DNA of 44,910 nt from Rummeliibacillus sp. POC4 (GTDB lineage: Bacteria; Bacillota; Bacilli; Bacillales_A; Planococcaceae): assembly GCF_003576525.1 (NCBI RefSeq), contig NZ_QWUA01000003.1, positions 1 to 44,910 of the forward strand, given 5' to 3'. The notes below the pieces were generated by a model, which was not told the DNA's origin, ran no database searches, and saw only the letters and a program-made list of their open reading frames with translations. Positions 26,296-35,430 of this stretch are shown here, in pieces (positions within the stretch are counted from its first letter, which is position 1; the number at the start of each line of letters is the position of its first letter). A program made the translations under genes and the position numbers.

Positions 26296-27069
26296 ATGGT
26301 AACCGTAAAAGAACAGCAAGATGTAATGAAAGACAAGCGTGTACAAGAAATCTTACAAGGGTTAACAAAAGGAGAAACGCGAGATGATTTAGCAGAGCAG
26401 TTCGGTCATGCAAATTACAAAACACTCGACATCTACATGAGAAGAAAAGGTTTTGAATGGGATAGTGAGCATCAAAACTATCGCTTTGCTACAACACCAA
26501 AGAAAACAGCACTTGTTCCTACAGCTAACGTAGAAGTAGCGACTGTCGACACAAGTAAAGCCTATCGCATTGTGCAACTCATTGAGCAACAAGAAGACCT
26601 AGATTTAGAGAAGATTGCACAGTTGATGAAATTTGATGATTACAAACAATTAGCTGCTTACATGAAAAATCACAATTTTGTCTGGTCACAAGAAGTAGGA
26701 AACTATGTAAAAGATGCTAAAATTGAAAAGAAAGTAGATAGTGAAGAATTGTCGGTACTGTCGACACAAACAGGTGAAAGTTTTGAAGGGTTTGCACAGT
26801 ACGAACCATTACTAAAAATGTTGAAGAAGAATGAATTTAAGTTACTTGAACTTCTACAGCCGTACAATGTAAATGGTCAGATTCCACGCTACACGATAAA
26901 AGGTGGCGTAGCTAAAACAAAAACGGTACAGATGGTACATTCCTTAGACCAGATGGTAGTAGAGTTTGCGACAGAACATAATATGACACAACGCGATTTG
27001 TTTGAAGTAGCACTCATTGATTTCTTCAAGAAGTACGGCTATGAGAAGCAAGTAGAGAAATTGTTTTAG
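26296..27069 (+). CDS. Putative DNA-binding protein with duplicated HTH-like and C-terminal RHH-like regions
   Basis: 257 residues, ATG after TTAGGAGGAA. Two similar ~45-residue segments: residues ~17-62 (EILQGLTKGETRDDLAEQFG ... WDSEHQNYRF) and ~92-138 (LIEQQEDLDLEKIAQLMKFD ... WSQEVGNYVK). Each has a helix-turn-helix-like core and ends in a Trp...Asn-Tyr motif. The last ~45 residues (VHSLDQMVVEFATEHNMTQR) resemble a ribbon-helix-helix or helical DNA-binding tail. No enzyme motif. Position after recombinase 2 suggests a recombination accessory or partition-type protein. No family name is claimed. Confidence 0.6.
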   Translation: MVTVKEQQDVMKDKRVQEILQGLTKGETRDDLAEQFGHANYKTLDIYMRRKGFEWDSEHQNYRFATTPKKTALVPTANVEVATVDTSKAYRIVQLIEQQEDLDLEKIAQLMKFDDYKQLAAYMKNHNFVWSQEVGNYVKDAKIEKKVDSEELSVLSTQTGESFEGFAQYEPLLKMLKKNEFKLLELLQPYNVNGQIPRYTIKGGVAKTKTVQMVHSLDQMVVEFATEHNMTQRDLFEVALIDFFKKYGYEKQVEKLF

Positions 27070-27074
27070 GAAGG

Positions 27075-27101
27075 AAGAGTCTCATAAGGCTCTTTTTTTT
27101 T
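27075..27101 (+). terminator. Terminator at right end of accessory genes
   Basis: AAGAGTC / GGCTCTT stem with a 6-nt loop and a run of nine T. Confidence 0.85.
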
Positions 27102-27208
27102 GCATTCAATGCTAATTTTTTGTACGTGTAAAGACGGTTATCACCACAAAAACACATGAGTTTCTTCTATTATAATGTAAGCAACATTTTTCTATAGATT
27201 TTCTGTTA

Positions 27209-27267
27209 TTGATTCCGTATTGAACATCTATTTACTGCAACATTGCACTTTGATTATGTATTGAACA
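27209..27267 (+). repeat. Two direct copies of TTGATTnnGTATTGAACA
   Basis: Copies at 27209-27226 and 27250-27267, 41 bp apart, in the 210-bp non-coding gap between the accessory genes and the truncated S-layer gene. They may be recombinase or regulator binding sites. Confidence 0.5.
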
Positions 27268-27310
27268 ACAATTGGTGCATGGGTGAATTGTTGGTATCAT
27301 TGAATTTTAA

Positions 27311-29266
27311 TCATGTAGAATTTTTGGTTTAAAATCTGCGATTAACCCTAATGGTGTAGAGGTGTCTTTTCCGGCTTTAAAAGCTGACAAGGAGGATGCT
27401 AACGTTGAAGTTATCGATAACAAAGGTAACAAAGTAGCAACAGTAGCAACACTTTTAGCTGAAGGTGCTACATCAGCTGAATTCCAATTCGAAAAACCAT
27501 TTGCTTCAGATTACAAATTTGAAGGCGTTTGGAAAGTTGATGGCAAAGAATTTAACTTCGATTTAGTAAACCAACTTAAAGATATCCTTGATACAGCAGA
27601 AGCTGGTAACCAAATTAAATTCCAAGCAGCATTAGATGCAGCAGGTGTTACTTACGCTGATGAAGCTAAAATTGCTGATTACTTATCAGCAGTAGCAGAC
27701 GCAGAAAAAACTCCTGAAAAAATCGCTGATGTGCAAGCTTTAATCAACAAAGTTGATGAAGAAAAAACAGTAGCAGCAGAAAAAACAGCAGCAGTTAAAG
27801 CAGTAGTATCTGCAAAAACACAAGCAGCTCTATTAAAAGCTCTACAAAATAACTTCAAATTAGTAAATCCTGATTGGATTGTTACTTATGAAGCTGATGT
27901 AAAAGATTTAGATTTAGATGCTGATGATGTAACAGATGCTGAATTTGCTAAGATTCAAAAAACAATCGATGATGCAAACATCAAAGAAATTACAAAAGCT
28001 GCACAAGTAGCACCATTTGCTGATCCTACAAATACAGATTTAAAAGCAAAAACAGCAGCAGAACAAAAAGTTGTAACTGCTCTAATTGAAAAATGGCATG
28101 ATGAAGATGACGCAGAAGATAAAAGCGATAAAGTAAAAGCAAACGCTTTAAAAGCTTCAAAATTAGCAGAAGCTGAATTTGCAATTACAGATGCAAAAAC
28201 ACCAACAGCACTTTACAATGCACTTGTTGCATATGTAAAAGCAGTTGACGATGAATCAGTAATTAAAGCGGATGAAGTAAAAGTTGCTAATAAACAAGGT
28301 TATTGGAATGTGCTTGAAGATTCAACTACTCGTGCAACTTTATTAACAGATATTCAAAAAGGTAATGCTGATATTAAAGATACTATTATCAATCCTGGAG
28401 ATGAAAATGCTGAAAATTTAGCAACGACAGCAGCATTAGATAAACTGAATAAAGTTACAACTTCTACAACAAATGCTCAAGTAGTTGAATATTTAAAAGC
28501 TGTACAAGCTTTAACTGAAGATTCTACAAAAGTAGTAGATGCTAACGCAGAAGCATATAAAGCAGCCGTAGTAGAAGCTTTAACACCTACAGGTGACCCA
28601 GCAGCTGTTACACCATTAACAAAAGAAACAACAAATCAATTAGTTGCAGATGTTAACAATACAGAAGCAGCAAAAGCTTTCGCTGATGAATACAAAGCTA
28701 TTCTAACAAAAACAACAGTTACAGCAGAAGATTTAAAAGCAGCTGTAGCAGCAAACGCAGCATATACAAAACTTGATACAGATGTTAAGACTGCATATGA
28801 AGCTTTAGTATCAGATTCAAGTAACACACTAAAAGCAACAGCAGACCAGTTAACAGATGCTCAAGCAGCATTCTATACTGCATATGCTGCTTTAACTAAA
28901 GAAGCAGACGTAGTTAAAGCAATTGATGAATTAGATAATAAATTCTTTGCTAAATTAACAGATGCTCAAAAATTAGAAGTAGCAGCACTTGTCCAAGAAG
29001 ATGCTACAGTAAATAGTTTTGAAACATTATCTACAGCAGTAACAACTCAAACTTCATTCTATAAAGAAGTTTTAAATTCAATTAATGGTGCTGAGAAATT
29101 AGCAGATTTACAAGGAATCCTTTATACTTCTGGAGCAGTAACCGATATTGGTGAAGCAGTTGGTGCAACAGCTACTAATTACAAATTAGTTGCAGATGCT
29201 ATTTTCTCTGGTAAACCAGCAGCAGGTTACACTACTCTTGCTGAAATTACAGCTCAATACAAATAA
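27311..29266 (+). pseudogene. 5'-truncated S-layer-like gene (silent cassette or pseudogene)
   Basis: The open frame begins after a stop at 27308-27310 and runs about 651 codons to 29266. It has no signal peptide, no ATG and no ribosome site; a GTG at 27362 has no Shine-Dalgarno. The first readable residues, GLKSAINPNGVEVSFPALK, already match the start of an inner Ig-like strand of S-layer proteins (compare VKAINNTTVEVTF in the gene at 14019). It then has VEVIDNKGNKVATVA and EGVWKVDGKEFNFD, followed by ~500 residues of Ala/Thr/Asp/Lys-rich helical repeats. Codon bias equals that of the intact S-layer genes and the frame is undamaged. So the 5' part was removed, presumably by recombination near 27.3 kb. 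It could be donor DNA for a surface-protein switch. Confidence 0.75.
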
Positions 29267-29303
29267 TCAACTCATCCTCCTTTAATGATGGACGGAATGA
29301 TTA
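29262..29303 (+). repeat. Conserved 3' flank, copy 2
   Basis: 39 of 42 positions match 19804-19845. It starts at the stop codon and runs into the segment before the terminator. Confidence 0.85.
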
Positions 29304-29320
29304 AAAAAACGTAAGTTTTC

Positions 29321-29355
29321 CCCGACTTTCATTTGAGAGTCGGGTTTTTCTTTTA
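29321..29355 (+). terminator. Terminator after truncated S-layer gene
   Basis: CCCGACT / AGTCGGG stem and TTTTTCTTTT, the same arrangement as at 19866. Confidence 0.85.
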
Positions 29356-29392
29356 TTGCTGTATTAAACTGAAAGATAAATAGATATTATAA

Positions 29393-29410
29393 TTATGATG
29401 AACATCATAA
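29393..29410. repeat. Palindrome TTATGATGAACATCATAA
   Basis: Perfect 8-bp arms with an AA centre. Its core is the reverse complement of the core at 25339-25350, and it precedes the recombinase relic. The neighbouring 29411-29526 holds no gene. Confidence 0.55.
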
Positions 29411-29526
29411 GCCCTAATTCCATTCATGGAGTGGTAGTGCCCCCTTAAAGTTAAAGTTATTCTATTTAGGAGAATTCCTGTTAGAAAGATTTTCAGGGGG
29501 GTGAAAAAATAAAAGCCCTCTAGTAT

Positions 29527-29812
29527 GATATCGCTCTTTTAGCATCAACATTAGTCGTAAAAGGCAAAGGTGGTAAGATCAGAGAGATACCCTTACGACA
29601 AGATGTATGCCAATTGAATAACTGTATCAAAAAGGTGAACGAGCGAAGACACGCTTTTATGAAAGTGAATACCAATTGGTTAGTCAAAGGGAAAAAAGAT
29701 GCATCGAGATGCCATTCGGGATTGGCTAGAGAAGGTCTCAAAGGATTTGTTACAAACAGCATCCATAATTATTTTGTGATACATTCTGCACGATGTTGCT
29801 TAGTAACTGTAC
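29527..29812 (+). pseudogene. Decayed tyrosine recombinase fragment
   Basis: Frame pieces match recombinase 1 from about residue 159 onward. DIALLASTLVVKGKGGKIRE and IPLRQDV correspond to its DIDNLTSTLRVNGKGGKIRE and VPLRSDV; after a frameshift, MHRDAIRDWLEKVSKDL corresponds to LHRDTVRKWLDEVGKHL; in another frame, HP-LFCDTFCTMLLSN corresponds to HPHMLRHTFCTRLLKN. Catalytic R148 and the N-terminal domain are missing, H and R of the HxxR motif are mutated, and there are several frameshifts and stops. This is a relic of a third integrase next to the S-layer cassette. Confidence 0.82.
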
Positions 29813-30007
29813 TAAATGTTTCAGTTCGATATAGGGTGGAAAATTGTCTGTCGTCACTAATTACAAAGGGTCTATAGTACATTACCATTTTATAGACTTT
29901 TCGACTACATAAATTAGATATATATATCCAAAATATTGTAATTTACACACAGAAAATATACAATTAAATATGTATAATTATTACATAAACACCAAAGGAG
30001 TGATTTG

Positions 30008-30116
30008 ATGAACATTTTTAAATTTTCTGTACTAGTGTTTTGACTATAACTTTTTTAATCAAGATACAACAGTCTCAGTAGCAGACCAGACAGCTTATAC
30101 TCTTTTATCTAAATAG
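30008..30116 (+). pseudogene. Possible broken gene for a small exported peptide
   Basis: An AAAGGAG site precedes ATG and MNIFKFSVLVF, a signal-peptide-like start that hits TGA after 11 codons. Other frames continue LTITFLIKIQQSQ and then VADQTAYTLLSK. It looks like a short exported protein gene with one or two frameshifts, within a ~430-bp region (29813-30247) that otherwise shows nothing I can name. Confidence 0.3.
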
Positions 30117-30247
30117 TTTTACTTATTAAAAATGTTTAGTGCTATTATTATTCTCATAATTTACTGATTTAGAGTTATGTATAATTCTACCTACGAATGT
30201 CAGTAAATATTAAACTGTTTTTTATAATTTAAAAAGGAGAAAAGAAA

Positions 30248-32752
30248 ATGTATAGAAAGTTTATAATGGTATTTTCGTTCTTATTGGCATTTCTTCTGCC
30301 TTTTAGTAGCTCATTTACATATGCTGCTCAGTCAGGTAGTACAACAAGCGTAGCATGGACACAGCTTGAAACAAAGACAACAACCGATGTGAATAAAGAG
30401 TGGTCCATTAAGTTTTCATTAAATTTAGATCCGACTAGTGTGGATAAGAATAATGTTTATGTGAAAGATTCAAATGGGAATTTAGTAGAAACAAAGCTTA
30501 GCGTCGCAAATGATATCGTGAAAATCATCCCAACTACAAGTTATCAAGTAGGAAAAAAATATTCGGTATATATAGGCCCAGATATCCAATCAACTAAGGG
30601 GAAAATATTGAAAACCAATGTTAAATTTGATTTTACAGTAGAATCAGGTACCATTGGTGAAATGGGAACTCCGGTTATTTATCCTTCTAATACTGTTCCA
30701 GTAGACTATTCAGAAGATGGATTTCGTCTTGTTGTTCCACTACCAGTAACAACATCAGAGTTAGCTAATTACGATGAATCAACAAATCAATCATCTGTTA
30801 AATTGTATTCTTTAAATGATGCTACTCAGCAATGGGAAGAAGTAGGATCATTGTTTGACAGTGGGAATTTACAAAAAGATAGTGATGAAATTAGCGGTGA
30901 TGGTTATTATTCTATTAACTTATTAGATAAGATTGATACGAGTAGCCCTGAAAATCTTAAATTAAAGGTAGTAGCACAGCTAAAGAATGGCAATAACCTT
31001 ACGGCCACTACTTCATTGGTAACTGTTCAAACATCTAATGGAGAAAACGTAGAAAAAATTATAGATGTGTCTAATGATATTGAGCAGCAAGTTAATGCAT
31101 ACTCTACTTCAAATAGTAATGTATCAGTTGCTGATGTGAATAAAGTTGTACAAAAAGATCTTGCTTCACAAGAAAATGTAGTATCTGTTAAAAAAGAGTC
31201 AGATGGTTTACTAGAGGTTACTTATGATACAGGTTTAAAAAGTTTAATTCAAATTGTAGGGGAAGAGGATCCAGAAGCAGGTGTTCGTTCTATTTCTACA
31301 GGAAGTGATAGCCGAGAAGTAAGCATACTTAATGAATCCTCAACACTAGGACAAGCTCGGGAAGAACGTTCTAAAAGTGCAGGCGTTCCTCTTGAACAAC
31401 AAACAAGAGGAGATAAGGTAGATATTGTCCTACCAACACAACCAACTTCAACTGTAGAAAGTTCTTCTATAGGATCATCAAACGATATTACTTCACGAAA
31501 TGTCCTATTATGGGCTCCGTTTAGCAATGAATTTCATCCTTGGAATGAAGAAGATAAATTATATTCTATTTTTAATAAATCTCCATTGGGATTTAATATA
31601 GATAAACGAGAAGGGCAAGAAGCTGATATTGAATCATTAAAAAATCTTACCAACTATGGTTTTGTGTTGCTTAGTACACATGGTTCAGGCGGAAAATGGG
31701 TGTTAACTGGCGAACAAGCTACAGATTATTCTAAATATGAAGTAGAACAAATATTAGGTGAATTAATGGTTACTCAGCATATCGTAGTTACATCCCATAA
31801 CGGTGTAAAGGTAAAAGCGCCCGTTTATGCAGTCAATCAAAAATGGTTTGATCATAACTTAAAAGGTACATTTGATAAAACTATTTTTATTAACTCGTCA
31901 TGTGAAAGTACTATGACAGATAATCTTTGGAATGTATTTAAAGAAAAAAATGCCGGTGCTTACTATGGGTTTAGTAAAAGTGTAACAAGTAAGTTTGCCT
32001 ATCAAAAATCTATAGAAATAGTAGATAATTTAGTAAACAAAGGAAAAACAACTGGAACATCCTATACAAAGAATGAATCAGATCCGTATTCATCAGATAA
32101 AGCAACTATTGAATTAAAGGGAAATACTAGTCTTGCATTTGCTTCTAACTCAGAAGAGAATACCAATCTTCTAAATGGTGATTTTGAACAAATGAATGCA
32201 ACTACACAAGGACCTACGAATTGGCAAGTTTCTGGAGACGGTCGAGTGATTAGTGGGCTAGGAAGTAATAAATTTGTATCCCCAACAAATGGTAAAAATA
32301 TGGCGATTATCTCAACTGGATTAGGTTATACAACAGAATTAGGACAAATACAACAAACGTTTTATTTAAGTCCAAATAGTACTACTTTATCTTTTGATTG
32401 GAATTACTTATCAGAGGAATTCCTTGAATATATTGATTCAGGATTCGATGATCCATTTTATGTTACATTATCAACAAAAGATGGAATGGAAGAGCAAGTT
32501 CTTAGTCTAACTATCGATGATTTGGCAAGCCAATTTGGTGCGGATGAGATAGATGGGGGTCAATTAATTTCTGTTTCTCCAACCATTCAATTCGACCGAG
32601 GTGATGTATGGATGACCAATTGGCAAAAGCATCAATATAAGATTCCAGATGAATTTAAAGGAAAAATAGTAACATTAAAATTTACGACTCAAGATGCGCA
32701 AGATACTATTTATGATACAGCAGTTTTAATTGACAATATTAAAATTCAATGA
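30248..32752 (+). CDS. Secreted caspase/gingipain-like cysteine peptidase-type protein with SbsA-like Ig domain
   Basis: 834 residues, AAAGGAGAAA before ATG. Signal peptide at 1-27. An SbsA/Big_5-like Ig domain lies at ~36-132 (KEWSIKFSLNLDPTSVDKNN ... GKKYSVYIG). A middle beta region follows, then ~410-600 with a caspase-fold dyad: His478 in LLSTHGSGG after a hydrophobic strand (YGFVLL), and Cys552 in TIFINSSCES after another strand. The C-terminal ~190 residues resemble a jelly-roll, anchor-type domain (NLLNGDFEQ ... TTLSFDWNYLSEEF ... TAVLIDNIKIQ). It is expected outside the cell, perhaps processing surface proteins. Catalysis is inferred from the dyad only; substrate unknown. The lipoprotein gene overlaps its stop. 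Confidence 0.7.
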   Translation: MYRKFIMVFSFLLAFLLPFSSSFTYAAQSGSTTSVAWTQLETKTTTDVNKEWSIKFSLNLDPTSVDKNNVYVKDSNGNLVETKLSVANDIVKIIPTTSYQVGKKYSVYIGPDIQSTKGKILKTNVKFDFTVESGTIGEMGTPVIYPSNTVPVDYSEDGFRLVVPLPVTTSELANYDESTNQSSVKLYSLNDATQQWEEVGSLFDSGNLQKDSDEISGDGYYSINLLDKIDTSSPENLKLKVVAQLKNGNNLTATTSLVTVQTSNGENVEKIIDVSNDIEQQVNAYSTSNSNVSVADVNKVVQKDLASQENVVSVKKESDGLLEVTYDTGLKSLIQIVGEEDPEAGVRSISTGSDSREVSILNESSTLGQAREERSKSAGVPLEQQTRGDKVDIVLPTQPTSTVESSSIGSSNDITSRNVLLWAPFSNEFHPWNEEDKLYSIFNKSPLGFNIDKREGQEADIESLKNLTNYGFVLLSTHGSGGKWVLTGEQATDYSKYEVEQILGELMVTQHIVVTSHNGVKVKAPVYAVNQKWFDHNLKGTFDKTIFINSSCESTMTDNLWNVFKEKNAGAYYGFSKSVTSKFAYQKSIEIVDNLVNKGKTTGTSYTKNESDPYSSDKATIELKGNTSLAFASNSEENTNLLNGDFEQMNATTQGPTNWQVSGDGRVISGLGSNKFVSPTNGKNMAIISTGLGYTTELGQIQQTFYLSPNSTTLSFDWNYLSEEFLEYIDSGFDDPFYVTLSTKDGMEEQVLSLTIDDLASQFGADEIDGGQLISVSPTIQFDRGDVWMTNWQKHQYKIPDEFKGKIVTLKFTTQDAQDTIYDTAVLIDNIKIQ

Positions 32753-33216
32753 AAAAGCTAGTTTTAGGTTTGATAGCAATTGCTTTATTAGCTAGTTGTA
32801 GCAAACAGGCTCAGCGTAATGTGGAAGGTGATCAATTGAATTTCTTACTCAATGTCCAACCCAACAAAGGTATCAATTATAATCAAGTGGAACAAAAGGA
32901 AATAGAAAAAGTTCTTCGCAAATGCGTAGAAAATACGCAAGAAAGAATGCGTCTACTTTATTTTTCCGAAGATTTATCCGAAGATTTAAAATCAGAAAAA
33001 GCAATTTCAATTGCTTACAATGAGTCGAAAACAATTCAATCAAAACAATTGGGTGCTATAGAGGTTGATCGAGTTATTCTTTTCTTGAGTGGACGATTAC
33101 AAGCAGACGATTCTGGTTTATACATTCCGATAGTTACTGTACATGATGGAGATGTTTCTGTTTGGTATTTCCAAGGGGTAGATGAAGTTCAATCGTTGTT
33201 ATCCTTGCTAAAATAA
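32749..33216 (+). CDS. Small lipoprotein coupled to the caspase-like gene
   Basis: 155 residues. Lipobox LLASC puts the lipidated Cys at residue 17. The start ATGA overlaps the upstream stop, so translation is coupled and the two products should work together. The mature part is mixed helix/strand (EKVLRKCVENTQERMRLLYF), with no known motif. It could be a partner, chaperone or inhibitor of the peptidase-like protein that holds it at the membrane; this is inference from the overlap alone. Confidence 0.75.
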   Translation: MKKLVLGLIAIALLASCSKQAQRNVEGDQLNFLLNVQPNKGINYNQVEQKEIEKVLRKCVENTQERMRLLYFSEDLSEDLKSEKAISIAYNESKTIQSKQLGAIEVDRVILFLSGRLQADDSGLYIPIVTVHDGDVSVWYFQGVDEVQSLLSLLK

Positions 33217-33258
33217 TTTCTTGTGTACTCTGCTGAATATTTTTGAATATGTGTTATT

Positions 33259-33297
33259 AAAAGCTTTGTAGGGATATAGTCTCTACAAAGCTTTTTT
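33259..33297 (+). terminator. Terminator after lipoprotein gene
   Basis: AAAAGCTTTGTAG / CTACAAAGCTTTT stem with TTTT continuing. Confidence 0.9.
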
Positions 33298-33350
33298 GGT
33301 ATTTTCAGTTTCAAAAGTTTGTATTTATCTTAACAAGCTGGTTTGAGGAC

Positions 33351-33435
33351 CAGTCCTGAAAATAATTCAGAAAGTAGACTATAGCTTTAGTCTTCGCTCT
33401 CTCCAGAGGTTGTGGACTTTTACTTAATTTGAATG
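33351..33435 (+). other. Intergenic element A, copy 1
   Basis: Order: AATAATTCAG, then TAGACTATAGCTTTAGTC, then CTCTC-tetraloop-GAGGTT, then GGACTTTT. The same order occurs at 38279-38345. It lies in a 440-bp gap between convergent genes. The role is unknown; terminator-like structure or a repeated RNA element. Confidence 0.45.
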
Positions 33436-33610
33436 TTAGTACACTTATTGGTAAGAAACCAAATAATTGAAGAGTAGAATCTATAGGGGCTTACGCCTTT
33501 TTGATTTTTACGGAGAAAGAACTGCATCTATTCTGTCGAAGCTAGAGCAGGGCAGCTTTTACATATCATTGAGTTTTAAAACAAGTGCCTGTTATTGATA
33601 TAGAGATAGA

Positions 33611-33643
33611 ATAGGGTTGTCCAAACTTATTTGACAGCCCTAA
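33611..33643 (-). terminator. Terminator of subtilisin gene (minus strand)
   Basis: TTAGGGCTGTC / GACAACCCTA stem read on the minus strand, 13 nt beyond the stop. The T-tract is weak. Confidence 0.6.
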
Positions 33644-33655
33644 TTGCATATAAGT

Positions 33656-35089
33656 TTAAGGTTGAGTTGTAAATGGCATTCTTACTTCTTCTTGATTCTT
33701 TTTACCACTTTTTGAAATAAGACCACTTCCTATAATTATCACGTATTTTTTATCTAAAGTATACCCATTGCTAGGTGGATAAACGATAATGTTTTGAGGA
33801 TTGCTCTTATCTAGTTCAACAGGTGTTTGAATAACATTTCCATACGAGTCTACGACACTAATCTTAGATGAATCGAATAAGTTTGCATCGAGTGAAAGAG
33901 ACATTTTAATCGTCCATTTTTTATCGGTTGTTGTATTTACCTTTTCGGGAAGATATTTTACATTCTGAAGAGAATCTACAGTTTTACTCAATGCTTTTGC
34001 TACATCTATTTTTCCAAAGCCAATTTCATAGTGACTTTCACCTGTTAAGGCTTGAGAAGATGAAGTGAGTATATGTTCGATTTGCGCTACATTTAGTTGC
34101 GTATTCACGGACTTAACTAATCCATATGCTTTGGTAACGAAAGGAGTCGCCATACTAGTTCCAGACATATATTGGTACGTATCTCCAATCCAACTGCTCC
34201 AAATGTTTTCTCCTGGAGCTACAAAATCAAGGTTTGCACCATATTGAGAAAAAGGAGCTCTTTTTTCAAATTTAGAATAGGCGCCTATAGCCAAAACTTC
34301 AGGATATCGTGCAGGGTAATCTAAGGTATTCGTACTATCATTACCAGAAGCGGCAATAATCATGATGCCGTGATCAACAGCTTTATCAATTGCTTCCTTC
34401 ATAATGGGAATATCGTCTTTTATACCAAAACTCATATTCATCGCATCCACATCTTGATCAATTGCATAATAAATTCCCTTTACAACAGAGTAGACATCGC
34501 CTTGGCCATTTGCGTCAAGCACCTTCACAGGAACAATCTTTAATTGGGGTGTATTTTGAACGATAATCCCTGAAACATGTGTGCCATGTCCATGATCATC
34601 TTCGAAACTTTTATTATGTATTGCATCAAAGCCATTCTTGATGGAAAACCTTAGAAGCGGATGATTTGTATCGATTCCCGTATCCAATACAGCTATATCT
34701 ATAGTAGAATGTGCATCATAGTTAGATGGAAAGTTCATCGATGCAAACCCCCAGTTATTTGTAGAAAGAGTCTTAAAGAGGAAATTATGATTCATAACAG
34801 GTGTAATTGGAACTGGCATGCTTACATCTGAATTTTGAGTGATGGCTTTTACACGTTTATCTGAAAAGAGCTTATGTAGAATTTCTTTTGTCACATGATT
34901 TAATTCAATCTTATATATTTTTTCTCCTGAGATTTTTTCAATTACTTTAATTGGATAATCACGGCTTAGTTCAGAAATATGTGATGTTTCTATTATATAG
35001 TCTTGTGCTTTTGTCGAGGCAGAGGCTTGCATAAAGCCATTCGAAAAAAGAACACAAAGTACAATAAATAATGCTGTAAGATATTTCAT
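33656..35089 (-). CDS. Secreted subtilisin-like serine protease (S8) with C-terminal SbsA-like domain
   Basis: 477 residues from the ATG at 35089; a GTG four codons upstream is less likely. Signal peptide at 1-25 (cleavage near ASA), propeptide ~30-95, catalytic domain ~110-365. Triad: D136 in AVLDTGID, H168 in HGHGTHVSG, S312 in GTSMATPF; oxyanion Asn250 in ASGND. The C-terminal ~90 residues (KKWTIKMSLSLDANLF ... LDKKYVIIIGSGL) form the Ig/SbsA-like domain also found in the caspase-like and transglutaminase proteins. It should be a surface or secreted protease that may mature or release neighbouring surface proteins. It is divergent from the transglutaminase gene. Confidence 0.9.
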   Translation of the reverse strand: MKYLTALFIVLCVLFSNGFMQASASTKAQDYIIETSHISELSRDYPIKVIEKISGEKIYKIELNHVTKEILHKLFSDKRVKAITQNSDVSMPVPITPVMNHNFLFKTLSTNNWGFASMNFPSNYDAHSTIDIAVLDTGIDTNHPLLRFSIKNGFDAIHNKSFEDDHGHGTHVSGIIVQNTPQLKIVPVKVLDANGQGDVYSVVKGIYYAIDQDVDAMNMSFGIKDDIPIMKEAIDKAVDHGIMIIAASGNDSTNTLDYPARYPEVLAIGAYSKFEKRAPFSQYGANLDFVAPGENIWSSWIGDTYQYMSGTSMATPFVTKAYGLVKSVNTQLNVAQIEHILTSSSQALTGESHYEIGFGKIDVAKALSKTVDSLQNVKYLPEKVNTTTDKKWTIKMSLSLDANLFDSSKISVVDSYGNVIQTPVELDKSNPQNIIVYPPSNGYTLDKKYVIIIGSGLISKSGKKNQEEVRMPFTTQP

Positions 35090-35101
35090 GGAGTTATACA
35101 C

Positions 35102-35430
35102 CTGTCTTTCTCATAAATCGTATTTTATTTAGTTGTATAACTTGATTTTATAACGAGGCTAGTTTTCAAACAATAGTTATTGTCGTAAAACAAGTGCAGG
35201 AAACACAACAATAATTGAATAGGTATTTATGCGTTATTTAGTACATAGTCGGGTTTTTATATACAATAAAAATATTTTTACTTTATAAAGAAAATATATA
35301 TAATTTTTTCATTATAAAGTAATTTAATAGGTATAAGTATTTAAAGCTGGTGTATAATTGTAAGCGTAAAAGATTAATATATAAAAATAAAATAGTTTTA
35401 AAGTAACTATTTAGTGAAAGGATCAGAGCT
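35102..35430. promoter_or_regulatory. Divergent promoter region, subtilisin / transglutaminase
   Basis: About 330 AT-rich bp. TATAAT at 35353-35358 could be the -10 for the plus-strand gene (-35 unclear), followed by a leader with AAAGGA before the ATG at 35431. No operator recognised. Confidence 0.4.

Noticed and set aside
29614-29877. Intact 87-residue protein after the truncated S-layer gene
   Set aside because: It crosses the decayed recombinase out of frame; the matching recombinase pieces are spread over three frames.
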